DNA from: Spirochaetota bacterium
Lineage (GTDB): Bacteria > Spirochaetota > Spirochaetia > Treponematales > Treponemataceae
Assembly: GCA_016285185.1 (NCBI GenBank)
Contig: JAEEQG010000094.1
Coordinates: 1 to 34,459 of the forward strand
Reading direction: 5' to 3'
Length of the DNA: 34,459 nt
In this document: one piece after another, positions 31,631-34,459 of the stretch
Numbering within the stretch: position 1 is the first letter of the stretch
Layout of the letters: every line of letters starts with the position of its first letter
The notes under the pieces: model-generated
The model's input: the letters and a program-made list of their open reading frames with translations, nothing else
Told to the model about the DNA's origin: nothing
Databases searched by the model: none
Made by a program: the position numbers and the translations under genes

Positions 31631-33451
31631 TTATTCTTTTATAAAAATGTGATCCGTCATTGCCCCGTTCCTGTTGTCGTAATAGACATTTGAAAGATCC
31701 CACTTGTTTCTTATTGCAAAAAAGTTTCTTGACCTTACAAGATAAATAACAGGGCATTGTTCCAACAGAATCCGCTGATACTCGTCCCAGATGGGTTTTG
31801 CCGCATCATGGTCATTTGTGTAACAGCCTTCGTTGTAAAGCTCGTCAATACGTGCCTCCCACTCAGTTGCTGGTTTTTCCTGCAACGGATACCAGGCGTG
31901 CAGGTTTCCGTCGCTCGGCCATACGTTGCTTCCCTGAGACGGGAACAGGTTTGTTCCCAGACCGATTATTACACTCTGCCAGTCATAGGTAGAAGTAAGC
32001 ATTTCCACAATCTTTTGAAAATCAGTCTGCCGTATGTTTATTGTAACCCCGACTTTGGAACACTCATCCGCAATAATCTGTGCAATATCGTTTACAACGG
32101 TGTTTGATGCCGCAATCATCAGGTCAAATTCAAGTTTGTTTCCCTTTCCGTCATAAAACAAGCCGTCCTTTTTTGTAAAACCGGCGCTTTTAAGCAGTTT
32201 TTCCGCTTTTTTAGCATCATATTTATATTGAAGTGTAATATCCGGATTGTAAAAAGGATTTACTTCCGGAAAAAAATCATATTTGGGTTCTGCAAGTCCA
32301 CGGTAAGTCTGTGTAATGATTCTGTCGCGATTCAAAAGACAGCTCATCGCCTGCCGTACTTCCTTTTTTGTAAACCATTCATAAAAAGGCTGGTCGCTGT
32401 TTACCGGATTCTGGTTAAAAATCCACATGGAAGCCCCCATTGAACCTTCCGCATTAAAAACAGTGTAATCACTATCCTGATTGTTGACAACGTCGTTGTA
32501 TTCTTCGGGGCGCGGTACGTAGGCTTCGGTTTTTCCCTGTGTGAACAAAAGGTAATCCGTATTCTGATCGCCGATTATCTGGTAAATCATTTTTTCGTAA
32601 TAGGGGATTGAAACGCCTTTTTCGTCTTTTTCCCAATAATTTGGGTTACGCGTAAAAACAAGTCTCTGGGCGGGAACATAATCGGTAATGTACCATTTTC
32701 CGCATGAGGGTATTGTTTTGGGATCACAGTTGATGCTGAAAAGATTCTTTACGCCTTCAATACCGCCTTTTTCCTTTGCAGGTCTGTAAATGAACGACGG
32801 GCAGAGACACATGTTTGTTGCGAGCAGCGGGTCCGAAACAATCCGCGGAAAAATAAAGTCAAAATGCTTGTCGTCTATTTTTATGCAGTCAATGTGCGCT
32901 TCTTCGCCGTTTTCTAGAGTAACCCACTGACCGGAGTATCCGCTCGAGGCAAACTCAGGGTCACCTGCAATTTCGTTATACCAGAATACAAAATCGTCGG
33001 ATGTAACCGGTATTTTTTTGTCGTTGTTGGGATAAGTCCAAAAAAGATCGTCTCTTATCGTGAAATGCACAGTGAGCGTATTTTTTGCGGTATCGGTTTC
33101 TATTTCGTAAAAGGCTGCGTGTGGTTTCCATTCACGTGTAAAAGTATCGTAGTCCGAAAGATAATCCAAAGTTTGTTCTATTATGGAGTTACTGGTGTTG
33201 TCACGTTCAGCGATAAGCTGATTGAATGTTTTTGGGTCGTTGATGATTGACTCGTTCGATATTCCGCCAAGTTTGCCGTCAACAAATGTCTGGCCCTGCC
33301 CCGGTCTGCTGGTGGTTTTGCCTATAAGTTCAAACTCGTTTTCTGCAAGCAGCCGTTCAATTTCGGCAAGTTCGAGTTCTTCTTCTTTTGTACAACTAAA
33401 CAAAAGCAAAAGGCATGTAAAAACGATAAAACAGATTTTCAAAAGTCTCAT
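31631..33451 (-). CDS. oppA: Oligopeptide-binding lipoprotein (OppA/SBP_bac_5 type)
   Basis: A 606-residue peptide-binding protein. The signal ends LFSC (lipidated Cys about 20), followed by an acidic Glu-rich segment. LTVHFTIRDDLFWTYP, PVTSDDFVFWYNEI, RLVFTRNPNYWEKD and EVRQAMSCLLNRDRII are typical family-5 binding-protein elements. It is longer than most OppA proteins (about 540). The operon oppA-oppB-oppCD-oppF encodes a complete importer. The start has only AGGA 11 bases upstream; a GATAAT hexamer ends 6 bases before the ATG, raising the possibility of a leaderless message. Confidence 0.92.
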   Translation of the reverse strand: MRLLKICFIVFTCLLLLFSCTKEEELELAEIERLLAENEFELIGKTTSRPGQGQTFVDGKLGGISNESIINDPKTFNQLIAERDNTSNSIIEQTLDYLSDYDTFTREWKPHAAFYEIETDTAKNTLTVHFTIRDDLFWTYPNNDKKIPVTSDDFVFWYNEIAGDPEFASSGYSGQWVTLENGEEAHIDCIKIDDKHFDFIFPRIVSDPLLATNMCLCPSFIYRPAKEKGGIEGVKNLFSINCDPKTIPSCGKWYITDYVPAQRLVFTRNPNYWEKDEKGVSIPYYEKMIYQIIGDQNTDYLLFTQGKTEAYVPRPEEYNDVVNNQDSDYTVFNAEGSMGASMWIFNQNPVNSDQPFYEWFTKKEVRQAMSCLLNRDRIITQTYRGLAEPKYDFFPEVNPFYNPDITLQYKYDAKKAEKLLKSAGFTKKDGLFYDGKGNKLEFDLMIAASNTVVNDIAQIIADECSKVGVTINIRQTDFQKIVEMLTSTYDWQSVIIGLGTNLFPSQGSNVWPSDGNLHAWYPLQEKPATEWEARIDELYNEGCYTNDHDAAKPIWDEYQRILLEQCPVIYLVRSRNFFAIRNKWDLSNVYYDNRNGAMTDHIFIKE

Positions 33452-33457
33452 GTGGTA

Positions 33458-33486
33458 ATTATCCTACAAAAAGCGCGTTTAGTCTA
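33458..33486 (-). promoter_or_regulatory. Candidate promoter of the opp operon
   Basis: -35 TAGACT (33481-33486), 17-base spacer, -10 GATAAT (33458-33463), ending 6 bases before the oppA ATG. Four of six and five of six consensus positions match. Confidence 0.45.
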
Positions 33487-33540
33487 TTTTTTTTATCTTG
33501 TCTTTTGTCTCTGATTTGTAATCATGCTTTGCCTGCATGT

Positions 33541-33576
33541 AAAAAAAGCCCTAAAGGAGAGAACTCCTTTAGGGCT
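33541..33576 (-). terminator. Orphan intrinsic terminator (minus strand)
   Basis: A perfect 13-bp stem, AGCCCTAAAGGAG / CTCCTTTAGGGCT, with a 4-base loop (33547-33559 and 33564-33576). Seven T residues follow on the minus strand only; the plus-strand continuation has no T run. No recognisable minus-strand coding sequence lies upstream of it. Confidence 0.9.
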
Positions 33577-33718
33577 AAGTAACATAGGTAGCTTTGCCAT
33601 TGAGATGTCAGCTTTTTCAACCGCAGTAAGGGCTTCTTGCGATGGTGTAAAGTTAAGTGAAAGATTGGGAATGTCTGATAAGTTGGGATTGTCAGATGCA
33701 ATGTTTTACTATAAGGCA
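33541..33718 (-). ncRNA. Candidate small RNA of about 178 nt
   Basis: Bounded by a minus-strand promoter (33725-33753) and the orphan terminator. The stretch has no convincing open reading frame: the only long minus-strand frame runs through the terminator hairpin and lacks a ribosome-binding site. Inside is an imperfect 18-base tandem repeat (33665-33680 and 33683-33698, 13 of 16 identical) that puts two C-rich segments (AATCCCAAC and ATTCCCAAT) in the RNA. Such segments could base-pair with G-rich ribosome-binding sites. Function is unknown. Confidence 0.45.
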
Positions 33719-33724
33719 AAGTAG

Positions 33725-33753
33725 GTTATAGCATTATTGATAACTTTGGACAA
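33725..33753 (-). promoter_or_regulatory. Candidate promoter of the small RNA
   Basis: -35 TTGTCC (33748-33753), 17-base spacer, extended -10 TGCTATAAC (hexamer 33725-33730). The -35 overlaps the left end of the 31-bp palindrome. Confidence 0.5.
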
Positions 33754-33779
33754 ATCCACTTTTCAAAAGTGGATTTGTC
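33749..33779. repeat. 31-bp near-perfect palindrome between divergent promoters
   Basis: Two 15-base arms, GACAAATCCACTTTT and its exact reverse complement, around a single C at 33764. The palindrome overlaps the -35 of the small-RNA promoter on its left and the -35 region of the AAA ATPase gene at its centre. No T run follows on the plus strand, so an operator or a mobile-element end is a better reading than a terminator. Confidence 0.75.
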
Positions 33780-33788
33780 TAGTATACT
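33760..33788 (+). promoter_or_regulatory. Promoter of the AAA/DUF4143 ATPase gene
   Basis: -10 TATACT (33783-33788) with a weak -35 TTTTCA (33760-33765) 17 bases upstream, inside the palindrome. The -10 ends 6 bases before the ATG; no ribosome-binding site. Predicted leaderless. Confidence 0.55.
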
Positions 33789-33794
33789 GTAATC

Positions 33795-34459
33795 ATGATT
33801 CAAAGAGACATTTCTTCACATTTAAAAAAACTACTTTCTATGTATCCTGTTGTAACCGTTACTGGTCCAAGACAATCTGGAAAAACAACTCTTGTGCAAA
33901 ATTTATTTTCAGACTGGGATTATGTTTCGCTTGAAGATCCAGAAATGCGTTCTTTTTGTCAAAATGATTGCAGGGGCTTTTTGAAAACTTATTCAGAACA
34001 TACAATTATTGATGAAGCGCAACGGGTTCCGCCATTATTTTCATATTTGCAAACTCATATCGATTCAAAAAATAAAAATGGAATGTATATTCTTACTGGT
34101 TCTCAGAATTTAAATATGATGGAATCTATATCTCAGTCTCTTGCAGGACGAACTTCAGTATTAAAGCTTCTTCCCCTTTCTTATGAAGAACAAAAAAATG
34201 GCGGGGTTCTTCCTGCTTCTGTTAATGAGCAGATTTTTACAGGAGGATATCCTCGTATTTTTAATAGTCATATTCCGCCGGAACAATTCTATAAGGATTA
34301 TATAGAACTTTATGTTGAACGCGATGTCCGGCAGCTTAAAAATATTGGTAATCTGGAAACATTTACCAGATTTGTAAAACTTTGTGCCGGAAGAATAGGT
34401 CAGCTGCTTAATATTCAGAATCTTGCGGATGATTGTGGAATTGGAGCAACAACGGCAAA
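33795..34459 (+). CDS. AAA_14/DUF4143 family ATPase, 5' part only
   Basis: The first 221 codons are present; the gene runs off the right end (the family is usually about 380-450 residues). It starts MIQRDISSHLKKLL. Walker A is GPRQSGKTT (24-32), Walker B TIIDEAQR (D73, E74), and YILTGSQN is the sensor-1 strand. After about residue 150 the DUF4143 region begins, with YIELYVERDVRQLKNIGN and FVKLCAGRIGQLLN. These proteins are abundant in many anaerobes, often present in several copies; their role is not established. Codon choice is more AT-rich than in the opp genes, hinting at horizontal transfer. The start codon has no ribosome-binding site. Confidence 0.92.
   Translation, partial: MIQRDISSHLKKLLSMYPVVTVTGPRQSGKTTLVQNLFSDWDYVSLEDPEMRSFCQNDCRGFLKTYSEHTIIDEAQRVPPLFSYLQTHIDSKNKNGMYILTGSQNLNMMESISQSLAGRTSVLKLLPLSYEEQKNGGVLPASVNEQIFTGGYPRIFNSHIPPEQFYKDYIELYVERDVRQLKNIGNLETFTRFVKLCAGRIGQLLNIQNLADDCGIGATTA

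Noticed and set aside
33605-33724. Small plus-strand open frame (MSAFSTAVRASCDGVK...), also extendable to 33524
   Set aside because: No ribosome-binding site, the extended form runs through the terminator hairpin, and the repeat content (LSERLGMSDKLGLSDAM) reflects the DNA tandem repeat. A non-coding reading is preferred, though a conserved small protein is not excluded.
1-34459. tRNA genes, insertion sequences, CRISPR arrays, prophage genes
   Set aside because: Looked for by eye on both strands; no cloverleaf, transposase or regularly spaced repeats were found.

Overview
The window looks like chromosomal DNA of a host-associated spirochaete, most likely a Treponema-type organism. This is inferred from moderately AT-rich DNA, several lipoproteins with relaxed spirochaete-style lipoboxes (FTSC, LFSC, LVSC), class III adenylate cyclases with a cyclic-nucleotide receptor, and many transport operons. 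No similarity search was possible, so the genus is an inference. No tRNA, rRNA, insertion sequence or CRISPR array was seen.

Left part (1-5010): the 5' end of a small exported protein; a protein with two cyclic-nucleotide-binding domains, divergent from a membrane adenylate cyclase; ribosomal protein L28; and a MATE transporter that can only be reached through a strong intrinsic terminator. Next (5010-11420) come two lysine/diaminopimelate loci. A leftward operon carries a TrmB-like regulator, ddh and lysA, with a near-consensus promoter and a perfect palindrome at its start site. A rightward lysC-dapB pair is preceded by a leader with an attenuator-like hairpin. A TraB/GumN-type lipoprotein lies between them. 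Together lysC, dapB, ddh and lysA specify the one-step dehydrogenase route to meso-diaminopimelate and lysine; asd and dapA are not here.

Middle (11425-24683): a large sensor with two seven-bladed propellers fused to an adenylate cyclase; a NudC-type pyrophosphatase at the end of a leftward ABC-2 exporter operon; a sugar ABC importer (binding protein plus two permeases, no ATPase); a HAD phosphatase/histidine phosphatase pair; an iron-type alcohol dehydrogenase; and a cupin-AraC regulator. Right part (24699-34459): a second, paralogous ABC-2 exporter divergent from the AraC gene; a four-gene oligopeptide importer in which the OppC permease and OppD ATPase are fused; and a 343-base intergenic region with a candidate small RNA, a long palindrome and the start of an AAA/DUF4143 ATPase that runs off the window.

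The most interesting signals are regulatory: (i) the TrmB-like regulator and its palindromic operator on lysine/DAP genes, (ii) a recurrent arrangement in which a -10 hexamer ends 6-7 bases before an ATG that lacks a ribosome-binding site, suggesting leaderless mRNAs, (iii) an orphan promoter-terminator pair without a convincing coding sequence at 33541-33753, and (iv) probable attenuators ahead of MATE and lysC.
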